Of a DNA stretch of 19,997 nt, positions 1 through 5,946 are shown in pieces. A program made the translations under genes and the position numbers. Position 1 is the first letter of the stretch; each line of letters opens with the position of its first letter. The notes beneath the pieces were generated by a model. The model did no database searches, was not told the origin of the DNA, and was given only the letters and a program-made list of their open reading frames with translations. The DNA is taken from NCBI GenBank assembly GCA_964630025.1, contig CAZVRG010000019.1:1-19997 (forward strand), in the 5' to 3' direction. The DNA is from VMFP01 sp964630025. Its GTDB lineage: Bacteria > Patescibacteriota > Andersenbacteria > UBA10190 > CAIZMI01.

Positions 1-689
1 GCGGACACCGCTTGTCCGATGAGGGATCCGGAAGGGAATGAGGGAGGATCGGATGTCGCGGCAAGGCGAAGAAACGTCAACACCAGCAGAAGGGGCAATG
101 CGGGTACGAGCATGATCAGTGCGGGAGTGACCACCCGACCCCAGCGCGTGCTGAAGAACATTGCCGGCAGAAGGAGAAAAAGCGTGATGAGATCGACAAG
201 CAGTGCGATGCGAAGAACGCGTGCATGATTTTGCTTCGAGAGCAGTCCGATCAGCCGGGCGTCCTTGGCGAATTTCTGTGCTGCCTCTGGCGTCGGTGCC
301 AGACGCGCGAGTCCGCTTGGCCCTTCGTCGTAGAGCGGCTCTGCCAATGCACGGGCGATCGCAATACGCATTTCGCGCGGCGTGCGATTCCGGAGATCAT
401 CAACCGCAATGGTCACATCCATGCCCGAAAATGGACGGATGGTTCCGCCTCGTTCCAGTGCACTCCGTGCTGCAGCAAGGTCCGTCTCGTCATCTAATCC
501 TTTTCGACTGAACAGTGCAGCGATGGCGACGCTGGTCATCCGCACCGCAGGTTCCCGGCTCAAGAGTTGGGCGAGGCTATGCATTGCGAGACTCGCGCTC
601 ACACCGAGACAGGCAAGAACCGCGAATGCCCATTTCGCATCTTTGTTCCATCGCAGGTGTACCGTGGTCGGCGTGCTGGGCGCACTCAT
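1..689 (-). CDS. Membrane protein of unknown function, C-terminus cut by window edge
   Basis: Reading the minus strand from an ATG at 689 gives an uninterrupted frame of 229 codons to the left edge, so the stop lies outside the window. The product begins MSAPSTPTTVHLRWNKDAKW. It has a hydrophobic segment at about residues 18-37 and an Ala/Arg-rich soluble region at about 45-165 that contains the phrase TPREMRIAIARALAEPLYDE. Two more hydrophobic helices follow at about 175-195 (IALLVDLITLFLLLPAMFF) and 203-220 (ALIMLVPALPLLLVLTFL). I do not recognise the family. The ATG overlaps the msrA stop as ATGA, so the gene is probably translationally coupled to msrA and on the same transcript. The plus-strand frames here are short and look like shadows. 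Confidence 0.72.
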   Translation of the reverse strand, partial: MSAPSTPTTVHLRWNKDAKWAFAVLACLGVSASLAMHSLAQLLSREPAVRMTSVAIAALFSRKGLDDETDLAAARSALERGGTIRPFSGMDVTIAVDDLRNRTPREMRIAIARALAEPLYDEGPSGLARLAPTPEAAQKFAKDARLIGLLSKQNHARVLRIALLVDLITLFLLLPAMFFSTRWGRVVTPALIMLVPALPLLLVLTFLRLAATSDPPSFPSGSLIGQAVS

Positions 690-1237
690 TGCGTTTCTGC
701 GCTGTGCTCCGGACGGACGTCCGCGGAAAATTCCTTGATCAGCTTCTGAATTTTCGGATCGATAACACGCTGGCAATACCCAGCCTCGCGATTGCGATTG
801 TAATAGTGCTGATGATAGGTCTCGGCGGGGGTGAAATTGGTGTACGGCACAATCTCCGTCACGAGCGGCTGCGCATATCTTCCCGAGTGCTCCAAGCGGC
901 GTGTAACGGCGCGGGCAATGTGTTCTTGTTCCGGTGCGTGGGTAAAGATCACGGAACGGTATTGCGTGCCCACATCCGCACCCTGGCGATTGCGCTGCGT
1001 CGGATCATGCGTTGCAAAAAAGATGTCGAGAATTTTTTCGTAGGGAATGATGGAGTGGTCAAAGGTGATCTGAATTGCTTCGGCGTGGCCGGTTGTTCCG
1101 GATGAGACCGCTTCGTAAGACGGATGCGGCATCGTGCCGCCTGCATACCCCGAGACCACGGACTGCACACCTTTCAATCGCTGAAAGATCGCTTCTGTGC
1201 ACCAGAAACAGCCCGCAGCGAGTGTCGCAACTTCCAT
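686..1237 (-). CDS. msrA: Peptide methionine-(S)-S-oxide reductase MsrA
   Basis: MsrA reduces the S-epimer of methionine sulfoxide in proteins, repairing oxidative damage in the cytosol. The 183-residue product is of normal family length. It carries the GCFWC catalytic motif at residues 9-13, preceded by MEVATLAA, the conserved GYAGG after VVSG, the family block HDPTQRNRQGADVGTQYRS, and a C-terminal YHQHYY followed by GYCQRVIDPK, whose Cys is a likely resolving residue. The ATG at 1237 sits right before the conserved N-terminus; the in-frame extension upstream does not look like protein. A -10-like TATGCT (minus strand, 1247-1252) ends 9 bases before this ATG, and no Shine-Dalgarno is visible. 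It is divergent from msrB, the usual partner for the R-epimer, and overlaps the next gene by ATGA. Confidence 0.95.
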   Translation of the reverse strand: MEVATLAAGCFWCTEAIFQRLKGVQSVVSGYAGGTMPHPSYEAVSSGTTGHAEAIQITFDHSIIPYEKILDIFFATHDPTQRNRQGADVGTQYRSVIFTHAPEQEHIARAVTRRLEHSGRYAQPLVTEIVPYTNFTPAETYHQHYYNRNREAGYCQRVIDPKIQKLIKEFSADVRPEHSAETQ

Positions 1238-1333
1238 ATGTTTTCCAGCATACCGTGCACGTGGAGAAACACGCGAGTGTTCATAGGAGAGGACAGGGGG
1301 CAGGCGGGAAACGTCGGCGTGCGTGCGTGTCTC

Positions 1334-1363
1334 TTGTCCCGCGACGTGCTTGTCCCCTACGAT
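1334..1363 (+). promoter_or_regulatory. Candidate msrB promoter, leaderless
   Basis: TTGTCC at 1334-1339 and TACGAT at 1358-1363 are separated by 18 bases. The hexamer ends 6 bases before the GTG at 1370, so transcription would start at or next to the start codon. The octamer CTTGTCCC occurs twice at 16-base spacing (1333-1340 and 1349-1356), overlapping the -35 and spacer; this could be a small operator. Confidence 0.45.
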
Positions 1364-1369
1364 ACGCAT

Positions 1370-1789
1370 GTGGACGAGCACACCGACGATGCGTGGAAAG
1401 GAAAACTCACGCCCGAGCAGTATCGTGTACTGCGCCAGAAGGGAACAGAGCCGGCGTTTAGCGGTGCACTGCTTCACAATGAGGAAGAAGGCGTATACAC
1501 CTGCGCAGCGTGTGGACGGAAACTTTTTGCGTCGAAAGACAAATTTGATTCCGGCACCGGCTGGCCGAGTTTTGTGCGGCCGATGGATCTGGATACGGTT
1601 GAACTCCGTACAGACACGTCGCACGGGATGAGAAGAACAGAGGTTATCTGCAAAAACTGCGGCGGGCATCTTGGACATGTATTTGATGACGGTCCGCAGA
1701 CCACGCCAGACGGAATGCCAGCAACAGGGAAACGGTATTGCGTGAATTCTCTTGCGTTAGGATTTCAGCCAGAAGAGGGAAAGAAATAA
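1370..1789 (+). CDS. msrB: Peptide methionine-(R)-S-oxide reductase MsrB
   Basis: MsrB reduces the R-epimer of protein methionine sulfoxide. The product has the SelR/MsrB block LTPEQYRVLRQKGTEPAFSG near the N-terminus, two zinc-binding pairs (CAAC and CKNC, the second in CKNCGGHLGHVF), the core FDSGTGWPSF, and the catalytic Cys in RYCVNSLALGF near the C-terminus. The GTG at 1370 gives 139 residues, typical of a single-domain MsrB, and places about ten residues before the conserved region. It also lies 6 bases after a -10-like TACGAT, a pattern seen at several genes here. Other in-frame starts exist upstream (GTG 1346, TTG 1334, GTG 1319), so the start is not certain. The gene is divergent from msrA and convergent with the major pilin gene. 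Confidence 0.93.
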   Translation: MDEHTDDAWKGKLTPEQYRVLRQKGTEPAFSGALLHNEEEGVYTCAACGRKLFASKDKFDSGTGWPSFVRPMDLDTVELRTDTSHGMRRTEVICKNCGGHLGHVFDDGPQTTPDGMPATGKRYCVNSLALGFQPEEGKK

Positions 1790-1790
1790 A

Positions 1791-1816
1791 ACAGAGACCG
1801 GCTCTCCGGTCTCTGT
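1791..1816. terminator. Bidirectional intrinsic terminator between msrB and the pilin gene
   Basis: An 11-bp perfect stem (ACAGAGACCGG, 1791-1801, with CCGGTCTCTGT, 1806-1816) closes a 4-base loop. It starts one base after the msrB stop. On the plus strand it is followed by TTGTTGTGTG, and on the minus strand by TTTTATTTC, so it can serve both convergent genes. Confidence 0.85.
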
Positions 1817-1838
1817 TGTTGTGTGTTCCGTTTTCGTT

Positions 1839-2294
1839 TTAGCGCGTCACGTTGATTGTCACACCAAGCTCCGGCTCACAGGCGCCAACCGTGACACGGT
1901 TGTTTGCGTCTCGGACAACGTAGTAGTCCGTATCAGCTGCGGTCCCCGCTTTGGGGTCGGTGGGAATAGCGGTGATGTATGTCGGCGTCAGCGCCGCGGA
2001 GAGGTTAAGGCATCCGGCTGCGGGCGTCACTGCCGTGCAGGTTGCGCCGACTGCGCATGTCCCCAAGACGCGATTTGTCGTATCAATACCCGCGGGAAGG
2101 TTTCCGGTGTTCGCCACCGTATATTGCCCAACCGCGTTCAGAACGGCATTCACTGCGCTCTGCCGCGCTGCGTTATTCCCTTGCGCAATTTGTCGGCCTG
2201 GGTTCACCGCGATAATAACCACCGCGGCAAGAATACCGATAATCGCGATAACGATAAGAAGTTCGATGAGGGTAAATCCGTGTTGGCGGCGCAT
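1839..2294 (-). CDS. Type IV prepilin, probable major pilin (GspG/PilA-like)
   Basis: This is a type IV pilus structural subunit, cleaved and N-methylated by prepilin peptidase and packed through its N-terminal helix. The product of 151 residues has a short leader MRRQHG, cleavage before F7, the canonical GFTLIELLIVIAIIGIL helix with Glu at +5 (E11), then the GspG-like NPGRQIAQGNNAARQS segment. The globular part holds four cysteines (80, 86, 95, 139) that could form two disulfides. The ATG at 2294 is chosen because it gives a normal 6-residue leader; longer in-frame extensions do not look like protein. It is the last gene of the pilus cluster and has its own promoter-like TATACT and a strong terminator, as expected for a highly expressed subunit. 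It could instead be another pseudopilin. Confidence 0.9.
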   Translation of the reverse strand: MRRQHGFTLIELLIVIAIIGILAAVVIIAVNPGRQIAQGNNAARQSAVNAVLNAVGQYTVANTGNLPAGIDTTNRVLGTCAVGATCTAVTPAAGCLNLSAALTPTYITAIPTDPKAGTAADTDYYVVRDANNRVTVGACEPELGVTINVTR

Positions 2295-2312
2295 ATGTGT
2301 GTCGGTGTAAAG

Positions 2313-2329
2313 AGTTATCCACAGAAGTA
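2313..2329 (-). promoter_or_regulatory. Candidate pilin promoter with overlapping DnaA-box-like site
   Basis: On the minus strand, TATACT (2324-2329) is followed after two bases by TGTGGATAA, whose plus-strand form TTATCCACA (2313-2321) is a perfect consensus DnaA box. The expected transcription start falls inside the box, about 23-25 bases before the ATG at 2294. No convincing -35 and no Shine-Dalgarno are visible. The surrounding 138-base spacer between the pilin and the 73-residue gene holds nothing else I can name. Confidence 0.4.
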
Positions 2330-2432
2330 TACACCGGGAGAAGCCTTGCGGGAAAGACGCGTACAGTTCATGAAGCGTTGTCGGGCGTAGAACATGCACC
2401 AACATCTTTCGGGCTCACGGGGTGCACCACGA

Positions 2433-2654
2433 CTATCGTGGCACGCGGGCAGCGAGTTCTGAAAGGAGTGCGCGATCCAACACGGGGATGCTGATTTCCG
2501 GAGGAGAAGACGCATGAAGACGGCGAGTTTCTCGGCGTATAAACCACGCGGTTCCCAGAATGACGACGACCAGCACGCCGCAGATACCAGCGAGCGTCGT
2601 GATACGGCGCAGGCGCGCCGGAACATGAACGCGTACGGGAAGAGCGAATTTCAT
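2433..2654 (-). CDS. Small single-pass membrane protein of the pilus operon
   Basis: A 73-residue product with a basic N-terminus (MKFALPVRVHVPARLRRITT), one hydrophobic helix at about 21-38 (LAGICGVLVVVILGTAWF), a basic stop-transfer RRETRR, and a short outer tail that includes PPEISIPVLDRALLSELAARV. I do not recognise the family. Its ATG overlaps the pilO stop as ATGA, and it is the last gene before the pilin promoter, so it belongs to the pilMN-pilO transcript. Position suggests an inner-membrane alignment subcomplex partner, in the place PilP holds in diderms, but there is no PilP lipobox or domain, so that role is only a guess. Strand, start overlap and composition support it as a real gene. 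Confidence 0.65.
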   Translation of the reverse strand: MKFALPVRVHVPARLRRITTLAGICGVLVVVILGTAWFIRRETRRLHASSPPEISIPVLDRALLSELAARVPR

Positions 2655-3187
2655 GGGAGCGATTGGACGGTAATGGCGATGATGAGTTCGGTTCTCGCGT
2701 TCGCAAGCACGTGCCCATCCGGCGGTGCGCGTAATTCGGCGCGCTCCACACGAACAACCTCGGGAAGGCGGTGCAGTTCGCGCAAAAACGCTTCAACCTT
2801 TTCCGCCGTGCCGAGAAGCGTGAGTCGATATCGCACAACGGGGAGTCCATAGGGTTGGCCGCTCTTGTCTGCCTGCGGGGGGATCGCTTCAATGTCCTGC
2901 TCAATAAACGCGCGCGCCGCTGCTCCCTCGAGCCCTTCGACAAAATGCGCGAGCGTGTCAGCTGATGGGCGAAGCGTCTGCAGCGTTGCGCGTTCTCTCT
3001 CTGTGTCCTTCAGGTTTTTCAGCAACAGCTCATGTTGGCGGGCAATGCTCGTCTGTTGTTCCACAAGCGCGCGGTCTGCCCGAAGCTGCTCTGTACTGCG
3101 ATGGAGAAGAAACGCGCTAACGATCAGGACAGCTCCTACCACAACCGTCAGGAGCATCGTCCTTCGAAGATGCGGAGTGCGGATCAT
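2651..3187 (-). CDS. pilO: PilO-like type IV pilus alignment protein
   Basis: PilO is a bitopic membrane protein that pairs with PilN and links the PilM-bound cytoplasmic side to the pilus assembly platform. The 178-residue product has a short basic N-terminus, one transmembrane helix at about residues 11-28 (MLLTVVVGAVLIVSAFLL), an Arg/Glu/Gln-rich coiled coil at about 30-70, and an alpha/beta domain at about 85-178 with alternating strands (VVRYRLTLLGTAEKVEAFL, ARTELIIAITVQSL) like the PilO/GspM ferredoxin-like fold. It sits directly after the pilMN fusion with an ATGA overlap (3184-3187) and overlaps the next gene the same way. Length and topology fit the PilO family; sequence identity in this family is always low. 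Confidence 0.82.
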   Translation of the reverse strand: MIRTPHLRRTMLLTVVVGAVLIVSAFLLHRSTEQLRADRALVEQQTSIARQHELLLKNLKDTERERATLQTLRPSADTLAHFVEGLEGAAARAFIEQDIEAIPPQADKSGQPYGLPVVRYRLTLLGTAEKVEAFLRELHRLPEVVRVERAELRAPPDGHVLANARTELIIAITVQSLP

Positions 3188-4818
3188 TGTCGCGCAAGGG
3201 TGAGGGTGACAGAAAACGGCGCGTGCTCTTTCCGGTTGAGATTCGATGGCGGGGAATCGAGTTTTTGCAGTCGCGGAACATCACGAAGGGTATGCTCAAA
3301 TGCAAGAAATGTCTCTCGGCGATCGGCGAGGCCGGTCACATGCATCGTGATACTTCCCGTTGCTTCTGGCGGGATCGTCACTTCCAAGCGCTGTATGGCG
3401 ATACCCGCAGGAACACGCGTACGCAACGATGCGATCAGCGCAGACGTGTCCGGCACATCGTGAAGAACTGTGCGGAGGGAAGACACTTCTGCATTCACGC
3501 GCCGTGTTTCTTCCACCGCTTTCAAGAATTCTGCTCCGCGAAAGACCGTGCGGAGTCGCTCCGCGTCACTTCGTGTTCGTTGGACATCAAGCGTGCGCAC
3601 GGTTGCCATGGTGGTCATGGTCATCGCAAGAAGGAGCGTGGCGGCAGCGGTGAGCAGAGCAAGTGTTGCGGTGACAAGTTGGTGTTTCCATCCGGTGTAC
3701 CGTTCGCGGACAGTTGGTGGAAGAAGATTCATGCCGGCGGATGCGCTATCGGAGGAGACACCGCGCAACGCGAGGCCAACCACCGTGGCAAGCGCCCCGC
3801 GTGCTTCCATCATGCGACCCTGCTCCCGCACGGTGTCGGGAATGCGGATTGTGCGGGTTGTCCATGGATCGCCGATCTGTGTCCGAATGCCGGTGTGCTG
3901 CGCAAAATGTTCCACGATGCCTGGAAGCTGTGCGCTTCCTCCCGCAAGGTACAGTTCGCTCACCGCGCGTCCCGTGTGTGCCTCATGATACTGTGTGGTA
4001 CGGCGTATCTCTTGAATAATAGGAATGAGCCCTTCCGTAAGCGATTCGCGCAGCTGGGCGTCCGCTGTGTGTAGTCCTTCCGTGCGTTTTCGTTGCTCTG
4101 CCTCTTCGCGTCCACTGCGTACCATCTGGATGATATGTTCTGTCAGCGCGTCACCGGCGACAGGAAGCGTGACGGTTGTATGCACCATTTCCCGTTCCAC
4201 AACGCTGATCACCGTTGCACGACCGCCAATATCCACAACAAGCACAGGATCTTCGCGCGCGCCAACAATGGAACGTGCAAGAGCGGCGGATTCGACATCC
4301 AACGCCACTGGTTGGAGGCCCGCCGCCTGCAGGGTTGTAAGATACGTATCCACGATGCGACGTGGTGCGGCAGCGAAGAGGACATGATGTGTCGCTGCAC
4401 GCGATCGGTGAAACTGGATATCGTAATAAATTTCCTCCACGGTGAGCGGAAGTGCGCCCTCGGCCTCAAACGGGACGGCACGGCGCACCTGTTCTTCGCT
4501 GAGTGTTAGGGGGAATTCGAACGCGCGGAGAAACACGCGGGTCTCTGGCAGGGCAACGATTGCGTGCAGTGTGTGGAATGCGTGGGGTTGTGCAGCTGCA
4601 AGCGTTTCCTTCAGCACGGTTTGCAGGCGGGCAGCGTCGAGGATTTCTCCGTTGTGCACAATACCGGGAGCAAGCTCGGCGCGGCTGGATGAACGAACGA
4701 AGAGTCCGCTCCGCGTGCGGGAGAGTTCGAGCAATTCTACACTCACGTCGGAAATATCGACGCCAATCGCATGACGCACAGGGAAATAGCGTAGTCGGTT
4801 CGTTGGTGTTCGCTCCAC
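3184..4818 (-). CDS. pilM: Fused PilM-PilN type IV pilus assembly protein (GspL-like architecture)
   Basis: PilM is an actin-like cytoplasmic protein that binds the cytoplasmic tail of the membrane protein PilN; here both are one 544-residue chain. Residues 15-355 are PilM-like: HAIGVDISDVSVELLEL (phosphate-1 region), VLVVDIGGRATVISVVERE (phosphate-2 region) and ELYLAGGSAQLPGI (adenosine region). The sequence runs without a stop into MNLLPPTVRE at 363, which matches the PilN N-terminal motif that docks on PilM. A transmembrane helix (about 382-404), a coiled region and a PilN-like periplasmic/extracellular domain to 544 follow. The GTG at 4818 is chosen because it places the actin-like fold at the usual position and lies 6 bases after TATACT (4825-4830). 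The frame continues upstream inside pilX but does not look like protein there. Fusion by frameshift error is unlikely because both halves read cleanly. Confidence 0.9.
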   Translation of the reverse strand: MERTPTNRLRYFPVRHAIGVDISDVSVELLELSRTRSGLFVRSSSRAELAPGIVHNGEILDAARLQTVLKETLAAAQPHAFHTLHAIVALPETRVFLRAFEFPLTLSEEQVRRAVPFEAEGALPLTVEEIYYDIQFHRSRAATHHVLFAAAPRRIVDTYLTTLQAAGLQPVALDVESAALARSIVGAREDPVLVVDIGGRATVISVVEREMVHTTVTLPVAGDALTEHIIQMVRSGREEAEQRKRTEGLHTADAQLRESLTEGLIPIIQEIRRTTQYHEAHTGRAVSELYLAGGSAQLPGIVEHFAQHTGIRTQIGDPWTTRTIRIPDTVREQGRMMEARGALATVVGLALRGVSSDSASAGMNLLPPTVRERYTGWKHQLVTATLALLTAAATLLLAMTMTTMATVRTLDVQRTRSDAERLRTVFRGAEFLKAVEETRRVNAEVSSLRTVLHDVPDTSALIASLRTRVPAGIAIQRLEVTIPPEATGSITMHVTGLADRRETFLAFEHTLRDVPRLQKLDSPPSNLNRKEHAPFSVTLTLARQ

Positions 4819-4824
4819 CTTCGC

Positions 4825-4830
4825 AGTATA
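4825..4830 (-). promoter_or_regulatory. Candidate internal promoter (-10) for pilMN, leaderless
   Basis: TATACT on the minus strand ends 6 bases before the GTG start of pilMN. The -35 is weak. The context TTTTCCTAAGGTATACTGC resembles the pilB promoter context TTTTCTTCCGAGGTATACTGC, which suggests shared control of the two pilus transcription units. Confidence 0.5.
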
Positions 4831-4860
4831 CCTTAGGAAAACTTCAGAATCGCGATGAGA

Positions 4861-4990
4861 TGCACAGTCCTGGACCGAGCACCGAACGAGGCGTATTGGG
4901 GATACGCCGAGTGAGGAGCTTGAGGGAAGGACGAGTCCCGCAGGGATTTGGTTCACCGCCACATCCGGCTTCGCCGGGGGGGACCAACAG
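4861..4990. other. Structured spacer between pilX and pilMN
   Basis: The 190 bases between pilX and pilMN hold three hairpins in a row. These are GGCGTAT/ATACGCC with a 5-base loop (4890-4908), AGTCCC/GGGATT with a 3-base loop and one wobble pair (4934-4948), and CCGGC/GCCGG with loop TTC (4965-4977) nested in TTGGT/ACCAA (4948-4987). No U-tract follows on either strand, so a simple terminator is not supported. It could be an attenuator, an RNA processing site or a copy of a dispersed non-coding repeat. No convincing gene lies in it. Confidence 0.4.
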
Positions 4991-5009
4991 CTCGCGCGAT
5001 GATGAATTT

Positions 5010-5465
5010 TTACTCCGTGGTTTCTTCCCAAGAAGTCAAGGTGCGGGTATTCACCGTGCGACCAGAGAGTATCACCGTTCCAAGTTGTACAACCGCGCGG
5101 ATATGGCGGGTGATGCTTCCCTGTATCGCGGCAGATTGTATGGTGCGTTGACCGCCGCCGGTATCTGTCACCGTGGTTGTGCACGACGTATTTCCGATCA
5201 GCACGGTGCCGCCGGCGTACGCGCTGTTGTCACGCAAACGGCGAAGCGCTTCCGCAACGCATCCGTCTGCGCCCGCGAACGCCTCTTCGCCGCGGTGTAC
5301 CGTGTCGACGGTTGTGAGCTGTGTTAATCCGCGCAGAGAAAGTCCGGCCGTGATCGCAAGTGTTGCTGCCATAAGAATAACCATGGCAAGTAAGGCAATG
5401 GCGCCTTCGCTCTGCGGAGAACGCGTTCCCGACGTTCTCTTAATGGAGGACCACGCCGGTGACAT
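5010..5465 (-). CDS. PilX-like minor pilin/pilus assembly protein
   Basis: A 151-residue product with a 20-residue polar N-terminus, a hydrophobic helix at about residues 22-43 (AIALLAMVILMAATLAITAG), and a small extracellular domain that contains two cysteines (CVAEALRRLR, NTSCTTTVTDTGG). The helix is preceded by SEGA rather than GFTLIE, so it is an atypical prepilin, as PilX proteins often are (for example, starts such as RGxALI). The ATG at 5465 lies 26 bases inside the end of the PilW-like gene, so the two genes overlap. Its position after the FimU, PilV and PilW equivalents matches the classical order of minor pilin genes. PilX-type subunits help prime pilus assembly at the tip. The assignment rests on order and topology more than sequence. 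Confidence 0.72.
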   Translation of the reverse strand: MSPAWSSIKRTSGTRSPQSEGAIALLAMVILMAATLAITAGLSLRGLTQLTTVDTVHRGEEAFAGADGCVAEALRRLRDNSAYAGGTVLIGNTSCTTTVTDTGGGQRTIQSAAIQGSITRHIRAVVQLGTVILSGRTVNTRTLTSWEETTE

Positions 5466-5946
5466 AGGTGTGACTAAACTGGAACTGCGGATCCGTCCCA
5501 GAGGTGCGAAAATCTGCCGTCAGAGTGATCTGTATCCCTTCTTTCGCGTTTGCCGGATTGAGTCGCGTGAGGTGAAATCCTGTCACATCGACTGTTTCCG
5601 CGGTCAGTGGCGTGGGCGCGCCTCCTCCTTCAGACACTTCTACGCGCCCGGCACTCACCGTAAAGAGTGTGGGAGACCGGAGGGGATCGCGCATCGTCAG
5701 AGAAAGTCGGCCAGGAGAAACACCAAAGATCGAGTCCGCAGTATTGATTGCCGTTGCGGCGCGCATGCTTTCCGCGATCTGTGTGAGCACGCGGCTTGCG
5801 GACGCATCAACCGTTTCCCGAACGCCTCCGCGTGCCTCTGTTTGAACGAGCGCGCTTGCCAGCGTGGTCACGAGTGTCAAAGACACGGAGACAATGCCGA
5901 GATACACCAGAAATTCAACAAGTGTGAATCCCGCCGAGCGATTCAT
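5440..5946 (-). CDS. PilW-like minor prepilin
   Basis: A 168-residue prepilin with leader MNRSAG, cleavage before F7, Glu at +5 (E11) in GFTLVEFLVYLGIVSVSLTL, then a helical stretch rich in Ala/Thr (ALVQTEARGGVRETVDASAS). A beta-rich domain follows with SIFGVSPGRLSLTMRD and repeated short strands, the pattern of PilW/GspJ-type subunits. The ATG at 5946 overlaps the stop of the giant PilV-like gene as ATGA, supporting translational coupling and this start. Minor pilins of this class sit in or near the pilus tip and start assembly. The gene could equally be called a GspJ-like pseudopilin. Confidence 0.85.
   Translation of the reverse strand: MNRSAGFTLVEFLVYLGIVSVSLTLVTTLASALVQTEARGGVRETVDASASRVLTQIAESMRAATAINTADSIFGVSPGRLSLTMRDPLRSPTLFTVSAGRVEVSEGGGAPTPLTAETVDVTGFHLTRLNPANAKEGIQITLTADFRTSGTDPQFQFSHTYVTGVVLH

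Noticed and set aside
4819..5184. N-terminal extension of the pilMN frame into pilX
   Set aside because: The frame is open to an ATG at 5184, but the translation is not protein-like, it covers the structured spacer, and the GTG at 4818 follows a -10 and gives the normal PilM N-terminus.
4503..5327. Plus-strand open frame of 274 codons
   Set aside because: Arg/Gly-rich, no domain, and lies opposite pilMN, the spacer and pilX.
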